Positions 51,426-60,522 of a stretch of 64,000 nucleotides of DNA are shown one piece after another. The stretch spans positions 62,001 through 126,000 of the forward strand of contig JAFGFU010000025.1 in the NCBI GenBank assembly GCA_016930915.1. The letters are read 5' to 3'. The position numbers and the translations under genes were made by a program. Numbering within the stretch: position 1 is the first letter of the stretch; each line of letters starts with the position of its first letter. The stretch is from Campylobacterales bacterium. GTDB lineage: Bacteria; Campylobacterota; Campylobacteria; Campylobacterales; Sulfurospirillaceae. The notes below the pieces were generated by a model that was not told the origin of the DNA, searched no databases, and saw only the letters and a program-made list of their open reading frames with translations.

Positions 51426-52328
51426 TTAATCGTTGATTATTTTTTCAATTTTTTTATGTAATTCTTTTATATCTTTTGAAGTTAGAGTAGAATTTCCTGC
51501 TGAATCAATTTGATAAAATAAAGTTGCTGAATAATTAACTTTTGACCCATCTCTATAAGGATAAACCTCAATATGCAAAGGATAAGATTTATTAGCTACT
51601 ATCAAATTAAATGAATTTTGCTTTTTAGATTCAGTGATACTTTCATTACCACCCCAACTATACAAACCCATAAGCCTTTTAAAATTTGCATAAATAGATT
51701 TATCTGGATATTGTGTATTTATTTCTCCTTTAAACTCTACTTGTCTCTCTATAATTATGGGCTTATTTTTAAGAGAATCGAACATTTCTTTTGCATCCTT
51801 TTCAAGAATGGAAAGATTATCTAATAAAGGATGTTCTATACCAATTGCATCAGTATGGGCTTTTACAATATATTGGGTTGGAAAATCAGCTCTTATATTA
51901 AAAATATTTTTAGAATTTATTTCAACCATCATCGATGATTCAAAAATAACCTTGGTAAGGCTTTCTCCATTTTCACATTTTTGATAACAATTGTTATCGC
52001 CATTCACATAATTAATAGTTAATATATTATTATTAAAATTAATAGTTTTACCCTTAATATTACTAAATGAAACACTTTTATTTCTATAACTTTGCTTATT
52101 TTTGTAGCCACTATTATTTGACATATGATTTATAATGTTTTTTATAATATCATTTTTTGATAAAGGGTTATCATTGATATCATCATTAAATTGATATAAA
52201 ATATCAACCGTACTATTTGTTTGTGATTGTATTTGTTTGGGTGGTAATGGACTATTCAATCCTGCACATCCACTAAAACCTACGCACAATGTGATACCAA
52301 CTATTTTCATTATTTGGTGTAAATACAT
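51426..52328 (-). CDS. Lipoprotein of unknown function
   Basis: Start chosen at ATG 52328 (MYLHQIMKIVGITLCVGFSGC), with AAAGGAG eleven bases upstream; the ORF-track start adds 14 residues. About 300 residues with lipobox GFSGC, so a lipid-anchored envelope protein. The mature part is Asn/Lys/Ser-rich, with a repeated Cys pair (NCYQKCENG) and no recognised domain. The DNA is AT-rich compared with the next operon, and the palindrome repeat is absent, so this gene may be a recent arrival. It lies between the MNT/HEPN pair and the envelope operon. Confidence 0.68.
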   Translation of the reverse strand: MYLHQIMKIVGITLCVGFSGCAGLNSPLPPKQIQSQTNSTVDILYQFNDDINDNPLSKNDIIKNIINHMSNNSGYKNKQSYRNKSVSFSNIKGKTINFNNNILTINYVNGDNNCYQKCENGESLTKVIFESSMMVEINSKNIFNIRADFPTQYIVKAHTDAIGIEHPLLDNLSILEKDAKEMFDSLKNKPIIIERQVEFKGEINTQYPDKSIYANFKRLMGLYSWGGNESITESKKQNSFNLIVANKSYPLHIEVYPYRDGSKVNYSATLFYQIDSAGNSTLTSKDIKELHKKIEKIIND

Positions 52329-52387
52329 CTTAATATAACTCCTTTGTTTTTTTAATTTTTTTAATTTCATAGATAAAAAATACGAAC

Positions 52388-52405
52388 AGAGGCAAAAATG
52401 CCTCT
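52388..52405. terminator. Hairpin after the envelope operon
   Basis: A 7-bp stem AGAGGCA/TGCCTCT with loop AAAA, 11 bp beyond the stop of the CsgG-like gene. Confidence 0.55.
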
Positions 52406-52415
52406 TTCAACACAT

Positions 52416-53690
52416 TTAACGAAGTTTAATCCCACCGCCACCATCAACAACGACGTTACTCACAGCTTCTCCTCGGCTTTGGCTTTGCGAGAGGTCATTC
52501 ATAGAGAGTTTTCTTAGAACCGCATTTTTAGGGGCATCGCCTTGAACGATTTGTGCATACGCCATTTTGGCATCCACACGCACCACTTGCACTTCACCCA
52601 CTTTATGTTCCACACTTCCCAAAGACTCTTTGGTGTAGGTGTCCTGTATGGCTTTGCCCTCTTTCATCACCTCAAACACTTCGCCCACTAAAATGCCAGC
52701 ACCGCCTTGGTTAATGACCACTTCATTGCCCATTTTCTCAGCCACACGCAAAGGGTAAATAGTGTTAATAATCTCAAAACTGAGGTGCCTTGAAACATCA
52801 TTCATCACGTGAGAGAGGACAAACTCAGGACTCTCAGCAGGGTTGTCCTCAAAAGCGTTTTGATAACGCACAGAGTTTGACCACTTCACCTGACCTGTTG
52901 CCATTAAAATCACACGGTAATCAATCACCGCCGTGATGAAAAGTTTGTAACGCTCTTCCCCAATCACTTCAATGCGCTCTTTGCTAGGAACCACAGAAAA
53001 TTCTGAAATGGTACCCACCAACACATAGTCTGCACCCAAAGCGTTGCCTAACTTTAACGCCTCATCAGGATGAGCGTTTCGACTTGCTACCAAACGTTTC
53101 TCATTTCCTATGGCTGCGTCATACTCACGATCCAGCATGGCAAAACGTCTGCTTTGGGTCATTTGAGTCATTAACGCATGGGAAAATTTATGAGAGACTT
53201 CAGCGATGCTTTTGTCTTCATTGAAAATATCAAAGGAACCTTTCGCACCATAAAAAGGATAAATCGCCATCTTACGTCTGGAATCATGCGACATACCAGG
53301 GGCTACATAGCTCTTCTTAACCGTGGTATTGGTGATTTTGACACTGGCTTTGTACTTGCCATCAAACTCACTGACATCTTCAATCACATAGCTATCCACT
53401 CGTCCTTTGGTTAAAGCGTGCAGTCGTGCCGAGTAGCCCTCTTGCATCTGCACGCCTTTTTCATCCTCAACCACAGAGCGTGCCACAATTTGCTCTTTTG
53501 CGATGCTTACACCCTTGAGTTGAGAGAGCGCTTCAATAATGGCGTTATTGACCGCTTCTACACGGCTATATCCCTCGCCAATGCCATACGCACTTTCAAC
53601 CTTCACCTCTTTGCTTACTTCTGCACAAAGTAGACTACTCAGTGCAAAAAAGAACAACGATGCCTTAAAAATCGTCTTTTTTAACGACAT
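52416..53690 (-). CDS. CsgG-like envelope protein
   Basis: About 424 residues from ATG 53690 (AAAGGAAGCAAAA upstream). A signal peptide (ASLFFFALSSLLCA) is followed by a domain with GIGEGYSRVEAVNNAIIEAL, the pattern of envelope proteins with a flagellar-assembly-T-like N-terminal domain. A CsgG-type core follows (AIYPFYGAKGS, SRRFAMLDREYDAAI, LGADYVLVGTISEF). It may assist export or anchor outer-membrane complexes. It is the last gene of the five-gene lipoprotein operon and overlaps the preceding gene by 26 bp. Confidence 0.75.
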   Translation of the reverse strand: MSLKKTIFKASLFFFALSSLLCAEVSKEVKVESAYGIGEGYSRVEAVNNAIIEALSQLKGVSIAKEQIVARSVVEDEKGVQMQEGYSARLHALTKGRVDSYVIEDVSEFDGKYKASVKITNTTVKKSYVAPGMSHDSRRKMAIYPFYGAKGSFDIFNEDKSIAEVSHKFSHALMTQMTQSRRFAMLDREYDAAIGNEKRLVASRNAHPDEALKLGNALGADYVLVGTISEFSVVPSKERIEVIGEERYKLFITAVIDYRVILMATGQVKWSNSVRYQNAFEDNPAESPEFVLSHVMNDVSRHLSFEIINTIYPLRVAEKMGNEVVINQGGAGILVGEVFEVMKEGKAIQDTYTKESLGSVEHKVGEVQVVRVDAKMAYAQIVQGDAPKNAVLRKLSMNDLSQSQSRGEAVSNVVVDGGGGIKLR

Positions 53691-55062
53691 TTTTGCTTCC
53701 TTTAACACCGCTCATCTGCGTTGTTTGACCCTGTGTTGAGCCTTTGTACTCGTTGGTTTTGCCACTTTGTACCTTTTTAGCCGCACTCAAAGCCGTGTAA
53801 TCCCAAACCACAACCGAACCTACAATAATCTGTCCATTTTCGCCTTGAGCCTCCCACGTCTTAATCTCATTCATACCCGCCATATGCGCTCTTGCAGAGG
53901 ATTTGGCAGATTTAGAGGTTTTATCGACAATTTCAAGCGCTGTCTTTTCGACCACTTCAGCGCTATTACTCGCCTCGTTGAGCTGATTCGTCAAATAGGT
54001 AGTATCGTTTTCACTCTTCTCTTCACGCTCACTCGCACTCATCATCGTCCCAATAAACTCAGCAATTTGAGTCTCTGCTTGCAGGCGTGCTTTGTCCCCT
54101 GCGGCATTGAGCAGTTTTGAGCGACGAGTTACATCATCGCCTTTGTAAACAGAAGCAGCTTGCCCATACGAAATCAGGGCTGGACGACCTGTCTCATCAA
54201 AGAAGAAACGAACCCCCATCTCCGCTAAAAAGTCATCCCCTTTTTCAGGCAACAATGAAAGTGCTGGACGACCTGAATCTTTTTTAATGGAAGGCGCTCT
54301 TTGATGGGCAATGTCACTCGCAACAGCGTACGTGATAGGAGACTTCGCCGCAATAATTCCCACAGCAGGCGCACCTGATCTATCAACCCCGTAAAAGCTC
54401 TTCATCACAAAAAAGCCCTGCACAGATTGTGCGGTAAAGCTTTTAATGGTTCTTTTGGTAAACGCATCTTTAAAAAGCTCTTGCTTTTTCTTGACATCCA
54501 AACCATTGAGTTTTGCAGGCTCAACGCCCTCTTTGGCAAGCGCTTTATCTAGCTTAGCTTCTGTGAGGGTACTAAGCTTATCATAAACACGTTCTAACTG
54601 ATTTTTTACCTCGTTTTGACGGGTAATATCCGCTAAAAACTTCTCTTGAACGCCTGTGGAATCATCTTGAAAATACTCCATCGCTTTTTCCACCGCAATA
54701 CGTCCATAAACGCTCATCAACATATCTTTTTGCGCATTCATGTAGGCTTTCTCATACGCAACCATTTTTGAGAAAGTAAAACGCTCATCGCTAGGCTTTG
54801 CGTTAATCACTTGCACCTGAGTCATAATGTACTTATCACCCTCATTTAGCCCTTTTTTCAAGCCTAACTCGCCAAGATATGCCGCTATCTCTTTTTCAAT
54901 GTTGCTGTTTTTTTCAAACTTCTCTTTGCTAATATCGGCCATTTGATTTATGGAAGCTGTCTCTTCAGCCACCACCTCAGCGCTTATTTTCTTTTCCATC
55001 GCCATCAAAGGTGCGCATAAAATAATGCTAAGAAGTGAAGATACAATCTGTTTAATTATCAT
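53665..55062 (-). CDS. DUF6844-type exported protein, unknown function
   Basis: 465 residues with a signal peptide (QIVSSLLSIILCAPLMA). A long helical region follows (residues 40-200), then GRPALSLLPEKGDDFLAEMGVRFFFDETGRPALISYGQ, containing two GRPAL units, and a final VVWDYTALSAAKK region with a Ser/Gly/Gln-rich tail. This matches the conserved hypothetical protein that accompanies LpoB-like and CsgG-like genes in several proteobacteria. The AAAGG end of a TTTACATGTAAA copy serves as its apparent ribosome-binding site. Confidence 0.7.
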   Translation of the reverse strand: MIIKQIVSSLLSIILCAPLMAMEKKISAEVVAEETASINQMADISKEKFEKNSNIEKEIAAYLGELGLKKGLNEGDKYIMTQVQVINAKPSDERFTFSKMVAYEKAYMNAQKDMLMSVYGRIAVEKAMEYFQDDSTGVQEKFLADITRQNEVKNQLERVYDKLSTLTEAKLDKALAKEGVEPAKLNGLDVKKKQELFKDAFTKRTIKSFTAQSVQGFFVMKSFYGVDRSGAPAVGIIAAKSPITYAVASDIAHQRAPSIKKDSGRPALSLLPEKGDDFLAEMGVRFFFDETGRPALISYGQAASVYKGDDVTRRSKLLNAAGDKARLQAETQIAEFIGTMMSASEREEKSENDTTYLTNQLNEASNSAEVVEKTALEIVDKTSKSAKSSARAHMAGMNEIKTWEAQGENGQIIVGSVVVWDYTALSAAKKVQSGKTNEYKGSTQGQTTQMSGVKGSKNVVKKDDF

Positions 55063-55070
55063 ACAATGCC

Positions 55071-55082
55071 TTTACATGTAAA
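55071..55082. repeat. TTTACATGTAAA palindrome overlapping a Shine-Dalgarno site
   Basis: Perfect 12-mer in the 26-bp gap between the LpoB-like gene and the DUF6844-type gene. On the - strand GTAAAGG lies seven bases before the ATG. Confidence 0.9.
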
Positions 55083-55088
55083 CGTGAA

Positions 55089-55712
55089 TTACCACGATGT
55101 AGAATCATTAGAGCCTACTTTGCTCACCTTTGTCTCACCTTCCCAAAACGCTAAACCTGTTTTAATATCGGTCATAGTTAGCTGAAATGAGTAATCCACA
55201 CGTTTATCGCCAGAGCCAATTTTAGTATCTCGTTGAATCACTTTTCCTGAGAGTGAATAATCAGGCGCTATCATCTGTCCTTCTGCGGCTACCGTTTTTT
55301 GGTTAAACTCTTTGCTGTTTCTAAGCTGGCGTGCTTGATAACTCATCGCATCCTCAGGGCCACCTGCACGAACAGCGGTGGTGGTAATAAACTTACCTTT
55401 GCCATTTTGTAACAACTCGATACGAATTTTTTTAGTGAGCAAGTCCGTATCAAAGCGTTGCATCGTATCGTTAATGACCGTAGAGATAGCAACCACATAC
55501 TGTTTTCCATCGTTTTTCATCAAGTAAGGATTTTTTAGCATACTTTGAACTGCCTCAACCACCGCTTTTTCAATGTCCGCATCATCAATACCTAAAGAGA
55601 CCGCCTCATTGCTTTGCACATCGGTAGGTTTCACATAGGTCGCTTGTCTCGCACATCCGCTAAAAAGCAGTGTGCCTAAAAGTATGCCTGTAAGAGCTTT
55701 TTTAACTAACAT
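55089..55712 (-). CDS. LpoB-like outer-membrane lipoprotein
   Basis: 207 residues. The lipobox is LLFSGC. The domain follows the LpoB (COG3417) plan: Asp/Val-rich start, AISTVINDTMQRFDTDLL, YSLSGKVIQRDTKIG and a late YSFQLTMTDIKTGLAFWEGETKVSK. In enterobacteria LpoB activates the peptidoglycan synthase PBP1b. Whether this homologue does so is unproven. A YcfL-like gene precedes it, the same order as ycfL-lpoB in E. coli. Confidence 0.83.
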   Translation of the reverse strand: MLVKKALTGILLGTLLFSGCARQATYVKPTDVQSNEAVSLGIDDADIEKAVVEAVQSMLKNPYLMKNDGKQYVVAISTVINDTMQRFDTDLLTKKIRIELLQNGKGKFITTTAVRAGGPEDAMSYQARQLRNSKEFNQKTVAAEGQMIAPDYSLSGKVIQRDTKIGSGDKRVDYSFQLTMTDIKTGLAFWEGETKVSKVGSNDSTSW

Positions 55713-55724
55713 TTTTTTATCCTT

Positions 55725-56138
55725 TTAATTTGAATTTGGTGTTGTTGAGTCAGTCGTTGCTGACTCCTCTTTTTCAATGAGAAGCACATAACTGCTCACC
55801 TCAGCAATGGGGGCTACCGCATCAATCACGTGTGTGCGACCCGCTTTAAGCTCTGCTTTTTGCCAGCGATTCAAACGTGAATCAATCACAAAGCCCTGAG
55901 CATCTTTCCACTCCACTTTATAAATAAACGTTTGAGGAAAAGAAGAGACATTGCGCAGTTGAAATTGCACCTCTTTGTTCTCACTCAGCCAACGCTCATT
56001 TTTAGTAATTTCAAAGGTATCGCAAAAGTTTTGAGCGATGGAGACATTTTCAGGTAAAACACACATCTTAGGTGTACATCCGCTTATCAAGGCTGCCACA
56101 AAAGCAACGCCTAGGGTTTTAGAAAGCAACTTTGTCAT
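55725..56138 (-). CDS. YcfL-like (DUF1425) lipoprotein
   Basis: Start at ATG 56138 (AAGGAGG seven bases before it). About 137 residues, lipobox LISGC. An immunoglobulin-like beta domain follows (VQFQLRNVSSFPQTFIYKVEWKDAQGFVIDS), with KAELKAGRTHVIDAVAP. This matches YcfL/DUF1425, encoded beside lpoB in many bacteria. Overlaps the upstream gene by 20 bp. Function unknown. Confidence 0.78.
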   Translation of the reverse strand: MTKLLSKTLGVAFVAALISGCTPKMCVLPENVSIAQNFCDTFEITKNERWLSENKEVQFQLRNVSSFPQTFIYKVEWKDAQGFVIDSRLNRWQKAELKAGRTHVIDAVAPIAEVSSYVLLIEKEESATTDSTTPNSN

Positions 56139-57492
56139 AATACACACCTCCTTGGGTATTGTAGGTTCTTACTACATAAATATAATTTTTACTCACATCC
56201 ACGCTATCAGATACTAGCAACCTGCCTTGTGCATCATAGAGTTCTAACACACCATTGCTAAGAGGTACTTTGAGCGCGCTAAAGTTTTTAGGCAAACTCT
56301 GCCAGCTTCTTACATCCGCATTATTTTTTATAACACCAACCAATCCCACCCCTACTTGGGCTAAAACGTTGCCTTTATCAGCGGCAATTTTTTGTAAAAC
56401 CAAATCGGTTGTGGTACGCATAATGGCTCTAGTTAAAATCGCAGGAAAGCGTTTTTCAAACTCACTGGCAATCACCCCATCCATTGATGCGATTTTAAAG
56501 GTAGTGCTTTTAAAATCCCCATTAACAACGTTGATGTAAGGCACTTCATCTAAAACGGGCTCTAGGGTAGGAAGCGCTAAACTTGGCATATACACTTGCC
56601 AATGGTTGTTGTGACGAATAGGAATAGGAAGGGCTATCTTCCAATCTTTCTTCTTACTTGCATACCCACTCTCATAAATAATGTGTGCGTAGGTTTTAGC
56701 ATCAATTTTACCTGAAAGAGCATTCAGACAGACGTTCAAATCATGCTCAATTAGTGGATTTTTGGTCATACCATACGCCTCTTTGAGCAGATCAACCGCT
56801 TTTTGATAATCCTTCATTTTTAAGAAATAAAGCCCTGCCATATAATTGACAAAGGGGTTATTAAAATTGGGGTACTTCTCGTACGCATCTAAAAACTTGT
56901 AGTTTTGAGCAATAATCGAATCGGCTTCTTTACTCTGCCCTACGGTAATGTTTTTTTGCTGATTTTGCGCCTTTTCGTCCGCTATTTTTTTCTCTTGAAT
57001 GGCTATCTCTTTTTCAAAATACTCTTGTGCCATTCTCTGACGTTCTAACGCTCGATTAAACTCCACTCTGGCATTTGCATGATCATTTAAGAGCATAAAA
57101 TTCATCGCTTTGTAGGTGTTCGTCATCACCTTGTCGTAGGTCATGCCTTCATAATCCATAATCGTATCATTAATCAGCACTGCACCTACATTTTGAGCCA
57201 CACTGCCGACTAAAAGCTGTTCATCATACTTTTTAAAAGCACTATCGACACTATCAAAGGTTTGAATGGAAGCGTTATACTCTTTTTGCATTTGAAGTGC
57301 CGTTGCTTCTTGCAGTGACCATAAAATGTCATTGGAAACCCCTTTGGAAACCTCTTTTGCCCCTTTAAAATCCCCTGCTCTAAACTTCGCTTCGTATTGT
57401 GGAAGCATCTGTGCTGTGGTCGCACACCCTACCATAAGCCACGAAAAAGCGACGAAGGATGTCCACCGCCCTACATTTTTACCCCATTGCAT
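56119..57492 (-). CDS. COG3014-type lipoprotein with TPR-like repeats
   Basis: Start at ATG 57492 (MQWGKNVGRWT), not the TTG at 57504. About 457 residues. Lipobox LMVGC, followed by TPR-like helices (MLPQYEAKFRAGDFKGAKE, NFMLLNDHANARVEFNRAL, PFVNYMAGLYFLKMKDYQKA). A C-terminal beta-rich part follows (VPLSNGVLELYDAQGRLLVSDSV). This family is the usual first gene of the LpoB-like operon. It is probably a periplasm-facing lipoprotein of cell-envelope assembly. Confidence 0.75.
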   Translation of the reverse strand: MQWGKNVGRWTSFVAFSWLMVGCATTAQMLPQYEAKFRAGDFKGAKEVSKGVSNDILWSLQEATALQMQKEYNASIQTFDSVDSAFKKYDEQLLVGSVAQNVGAVLINDTIMDYEGMTYDKVMTNTYKAMNFMLLNDHANARVEFNRALERQRMAQEYFEKEIAIQEKKIADEKAQNQQKNITVGQSKEADSIIAQNYKFLDAYEKYPNFNNPFVNYMAGLYFLKMKDYQKAVDLLKEAYGMTKNPLIEHDLNVCLNALSGKIDAKTYAHIIYESGYASKKKDWKIALPIPIRHNNHWQVYMPSLALPTLEPVLDEVPYINVVNGDFKSTTFKIASMDGVIASEFEKRFPAILTRAIMRTTTDLVLQKIAADKGNVLAQVGVGLVGVIKNNADVRSWQSLPKNFSALKVPLSNGVLELYDAQGRLLVSDSVDVSKNYIYVVRTYNTQGGVYYDKVAF

Positions 57493-57575
57493 CAAGACCC
57501 CCAAAAACTAATTATTTTCTAAGTAAGTGCAGAACTTTATAAAATTAATGCTTAATAAATATGATTATTTATTTT

Positions 57576-57587
57576 TTTACATGTAAA
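57576..57587. repeat. TTTACATGTAAA palindrome between divergent operons
   Basis: Perfect 12-mer in the 165-bp gap separating the envelope operon and the hydrogenase cluster, 71 bp before the first hydrogenase gene. Confidence 0.9.
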
Positions 57588-57657
57588 TCCTTATAATCTC
57601 ACACTTTTTTGTTACAATGCACTCTTTCAATCTTTTTCAATCCATTAAAGAGATGCT

Positions 57658-58074
57658 ATGAGCGATATGATTTATGTTTACCGAATCAACACAGGTTCGT
57701 GTAATGGGTGTGATGTTGAGATTTTAGCGAGTGTTTTAGTTCCAAAGTTTGGTTTTGATACATTAGGTTGCACCTACACAAATGACCCGACCCTTGCAAA
57801 TATTGTCCTTGTTACTGGCTCCATTACAGCTCGTTCTAAACCCTACCTTGAAAAAATACTCACCCAATTACCTCAGAAAAAAATTGTCGTAGCTTTAGGC
57901 ATTTGTCCCATTAGTGGTGGTGTGTTTCGTGATAGCTATGCTATTGCAGGACCACTGGATCGTTTTGTCGATGTCGATGTCAATATTGCAGGCTGTCCGC
58001 CTTCTCCCAAAGAGATAGCTCAAGGACTTGCGCAAGCGTGTGCGCTTTGGAGGGAGAAATGCCATGAAAATTAA
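57658..58074 (+). CDS. [NiFe] hydrogenase small subunit, group 4 (EchC/NuoB-like)
   Basis: 138 residues, similar in size to EchC/HycG-type subunits. Cys ligands of the proximal [4Fe-4S] cluster are in GSCNGCDVEIL, LGICPISGG and IAGCPPSPKEI, the NuoB/EchC arrangement. It would pass electrons between the active site in the large subunit and ferredoxin-like proteins. It is the first gene of a seven-gene run; the next gene overlaps it by 11 bp. No signal peptide, as expected for group 4 enzymes. Confidence 0.92.
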   Translation: MSDMIYVYRINTGSCNGCDVEILASVLVPKFGFDTLGCTYTNDPTLANIVLVTGSITARSKPYLEKILTQLPQKKIVVALGICPISGGVFRDSYAIAGPLDRFVDVDVNIAGCPPSPKEIAQGLAQACALWREKCHEN

Positions 58075-58483
58075 ATTTGACAATACTTTATGTGTGCTCT
58101 GCCACACCTGTGAATTTGTCTGTCCAGCTAATGCCATTTGCATTGATTCTAGCCCTGAGCACAGTGCTTTATATACCTTCACCCTTTGGCATAATAGCTG
58201 TACGCTCTGTGGTAACTGTACCTATTATTGTCCCTCAGGCGCACTTCTAATGTCTCATGAAGAGAACGCCATCAACATGCAAGAGCATAAATACACCCAT
58301 GCTATTCATGCGAACGTTACTCTTACAACCTGCTCTTCCTGTGGAAAAGAGATGCTATCCCTGAGCGATTCATTTTTACACAAAGCCTTTGGGCACACGT
58401 CTGCCTCCTTAGAAGAACACTTTAGCCTCTGCGCAACGTGCAGACGCACCCATACCTTTTCACAGAGAGTTATAGAATCATGA
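58064..58483 (+). CDS. Two-cluster ferredoxin subunit of the hydrogenase (EchF/HycF-like)
   Basis: Start at ATG 58064 (GGAGGGAGAAAT upstream), not the ORF-track 58028. About 139 residues. Two [4Fe-4S] motifs: LCVLCHTCEFVCPANAICI and SCTLCGNCTYYCPSGALLM. A C-terminal pair of CxxC (TTCSSCGKEM, LCATC) could bind Zn. It is the counterpart of the NuoI/EchF electron-transfer subunit. It overlaps both neighbours by a few bases. Confidence 0.9.
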   Translation: MKIKFDNTLCVLCHTCEFVCPANAICIDSSPEHSALYTFTLWHNSCTLCGNCTYYCPSGALLMSHEENAINMQEHKYTHAIHANVTLTTCSSCGKEMLSLSDSFLHKAFGHTSASLEEHFSLCATCRRTHTFSQRVIES

Positions 58484-58974
58484 AACACCTACAATCTAAC
58501 CTCACCCACCTTGCCAACACCCTTGGTATTCCAACCTCTTTTGAAATCTCCAACGATGCCTTGTGGGCTTCCATAGAAGATACCAACGCTTTAATGGAAT
58601 TTGCCAAAGGCTTACAAAGTATGCACGCAAGGGTGTGTATGATTACCTGTGCTCGTGTGGAAAAAGGGCATGATGTGGTCTATCATTTCGATATCAAAGG
58701 GGTGCTTTTTAACTTAAAATTGCACCTCAAAACGCCCCTACTTCCCTCCATTACGCCGTTATTTGAGAGTGCAAATTGGGCGGAGAGAGAACTCTCAGAG
58801 CTTTATGGCATCACCTTAGAAAATCATCCAAATCCTTCTAAACTCTTTATTGATGAGAGCATTAAAGAGGCTATTTATGAGGCGTATGTTCCCCTCTCCT
58901 CAGCGATGAATGGTGAGGTTTCCAGCCACTTATGGGAAAAAGTAAAAATGGCACAAGGAGGAAGCAATGACTGA
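58480..58974 (+). CDS. NuoC/EchD-like hydrogenase subunit
   Basis: 164 residues from ATG 58480 (overlapping the ferredoxin stop codon), not the ORF-track 58438. The family signature is ANWAERELSELYGITLENHPNP, as in NuoC and the N-terminal part of HycE, which holds the large subunit. No metal motifs. It overlaps the next gene by 8 bp. It is a separate subunit, as in Ech, not a fusion as in HycE. Confidence 0.88.
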   Translation: MKHLQSNLTHLANTLGIPTSFEISNDALWASIEDTNALMEFAKGLQSMHARVCMITCARVEKGHDVVYHFDIKGVLFNLKLHLKTPLLPSITPLFESANWAERELSELYGITLENHPNPSKLFIDESIKEAIYEAYVPLSSAMNGEVSSHLWEKVKMAQGGSND

Positions 58975-60055
58975 GTCTAAATGCATTTTAGGACCGTTTG
59001 ATATTGCCCTTGAAGAGCCTGTCTATTTTAATATCACCCCCAATGAAGATAAAAAAACGATTCAAAGTGTTGAGATAATTAATGGTTTTGTGCACCGTGG
59101 CATGGAGTCGATTGTTCTTAGAAGAAACTTTTTACAAAACCTGATTATCACCGAAAAAGTGTGTGGTCTTTGCTCCAACAACCACCCGTTTACCTACTGT
59201 ATGGCGGTGGAAAAACTTGCACACATCACCCTTCCTAGACGTGCGCAGTATTTAAGGGTTATTGCTGATGAAACCAAACGTATTGCGAGCCATCTTTTCA
59301 ATGTCGCCATGCTTGCACACTTGCTTAAACGCCATACCTTAATGGGTTCATTGTTAGAGGCAAGGGAGCATTTTCAAGATATTAAAGAGCAGATTTGGGG
59401 CAATCGTATGGATTTGAGTGCCAACGTCATTGGTGGCGTGAAGTACGACTTAAACCCTGAAAAAATTGCGTTTATGAAAGAAAAAATGGCTTTAACACGC
59501 ACAGCGCTGCAAGCGATTATTCACATATTTGAAACCGATGAAAGCCTTAAAAAGCGCATTCAAGGTGTGGGTGTTTTACCGCATGAAAAAGCACTCAGCC
59601 TTGGTGTGGTAGGTCCTGTGGCACGTGCGAGTGGGGTCAATAATGACGTGCGCTTTTGCGCTCCTTATGCCGCTTATGATGCCCTATCCTTTAACGTCAT
59701 TACACGAAGTGAAGGTGACGTATACGCAAGAGCGATGGTAAGACTCTATGAAATTTTTGAATCCATGAGCCTTTTAGAACACGCTTTTGAAGCCTTGCCT
59801 GAGGGAGAAATTTCTTTACATGTAAAGAGTGTGGTGCCAAAAGGGGAAGCGACCTCACGCAGTGAAGCGCCTAGAGGAGAGCTGATGTATTACCTCAAAA
59901 GCAATGGCACTCCAAAGCCAGAGCGCATGAAGTGGCGAGTGCCTAGTTATATGAACTGGGAAGCGCTTAAAGTGATGCTCAAAGACAACGCCATCGAAGA
60001 TATTGCGCTTATTTTTAACAGCATTGACCCTTGCATTTCGTGCAGTGAGCGTTAA
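58967..60055 (+). CDS. [NiFe] hydrogenase large subunit, group 4 (EchE/NuoD-like)
   Basis: 362 residues. Both Ni-Fe ligand motifs are present: EKVCGLCSNNHPFTYC near residue 65 and DPCISC four residues before the terminus (ending ER). NuoD lacks these Cys, so this is a true hydrogenase. The protein stops right after the second motif, so it has no C-terminal peptide to cleave, like CooH and Ech. AGGAGGAAGCA precedes the ATG. An in-frame repeat copy encodes SLHVKSV. Confidence 0.94.
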   Translation: MTESKCILGPFDIALEEPVYFNITPNEDKKTIQSVEIINGFVHRGMESIVLRRNFLQNLIITEKVCGLCSNNHPFTYCMAVEKLAHITLPRRAQYLRVIADETKRIASHLFNVAMLAHLLKRHTLMGSLLEAREHFQDIKEQIWGNRMDLSANVIGGVKYDLNPEKIAFMKEKMALTRTALQAIIHIFETDESLKKRIQGVGVLPHEKALSLGVVGPVARASGVNNDVRFCAPYAAYDALSFNVITRSEGDVYARAMVRLYEIFESMSLLEHAFEALPEGEISLHVKSVVPKGEATSRSEAPRGELMYYLKSNGTPKPERMKWRVPSYMNWEALKVMLKDNAIEDIALIFNSIDPCISCSER

Positions 60056-60057
60056 GT

Positions 60058-60522
60058 ATGCACCATCAATTTATCATTACCCAAACCGATGCGTGTATTG
60101 GATGTTTAAGTTGTGAATTAGCCTGTGCGGCGGCACATGCCAATATCTCTTTTGAAGAGGCGTACACCACCTCACTACCACTTCTCTCACGTAACCGTGT
60201 CACGCAAAGTCATGGCAAAATGGCACCGCTTCAGTGCATGCACTGCGAAACGCCTTCATGTTTAGCCATCTGCCCTCACAGCGTTATTTCATTAGAAGAA
60301 GGCTTTGTAAAGCTTGATGAAACAGCGTGCGTAGGGTGTGGGTGCTGTGCTTTAGCCTGTCCGTATGGGGCTATTTCGATGGTCAAAGAAGAAGAGAGAA
60401 TCTATGCGCTTAAATGCAACCTCTGTTTTGAGCGAGAGAACCATCCAGCCTGTGTGGAGCATTGCCCTACCCATGCGCTTTCACTGATGGATTATGCCCA
60501 TTTTGAGGGCTTTCATGCATGA
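60058..60522 (+). CDS. HycB/HydN-like four-cluster ferredoxin
   Basis: 154 residues with four Cys-rich motifs: DACIGCLSCELACAAAH, CMHCETPSCLAICP, TACVGCGCCALACPYGA and CNLCFERENHPACVEHCP. Such proteins carry electrons between formate dehydrogenase or other donors and hydrogenases. It lies 2 bp after the large-subunit gene and overlaps hypA by 8 bp. No formate dehydrogenase gene is in this window, so its partner is uncertain. Confidence 0.9.
   Translation: MHHQFIITQTDACIGCLSCELACAAAHANISFEEAYTTSLPLLSRNRVTQSHGKMAPLQCMHCETPSCLAICPHSVISLEEGFVKLDETACVGCGCCALACPYGAISMVKEEERIYALKCNLCFERENHPACVEHCPTHALSLMDYAHFEGFHA

Noticed and set aside
60494-60515. Upstream ORF-track start of hypA
   Set aside because: The family requires the His directly after the initiator Met (MHE), which fits only ATG 60515.
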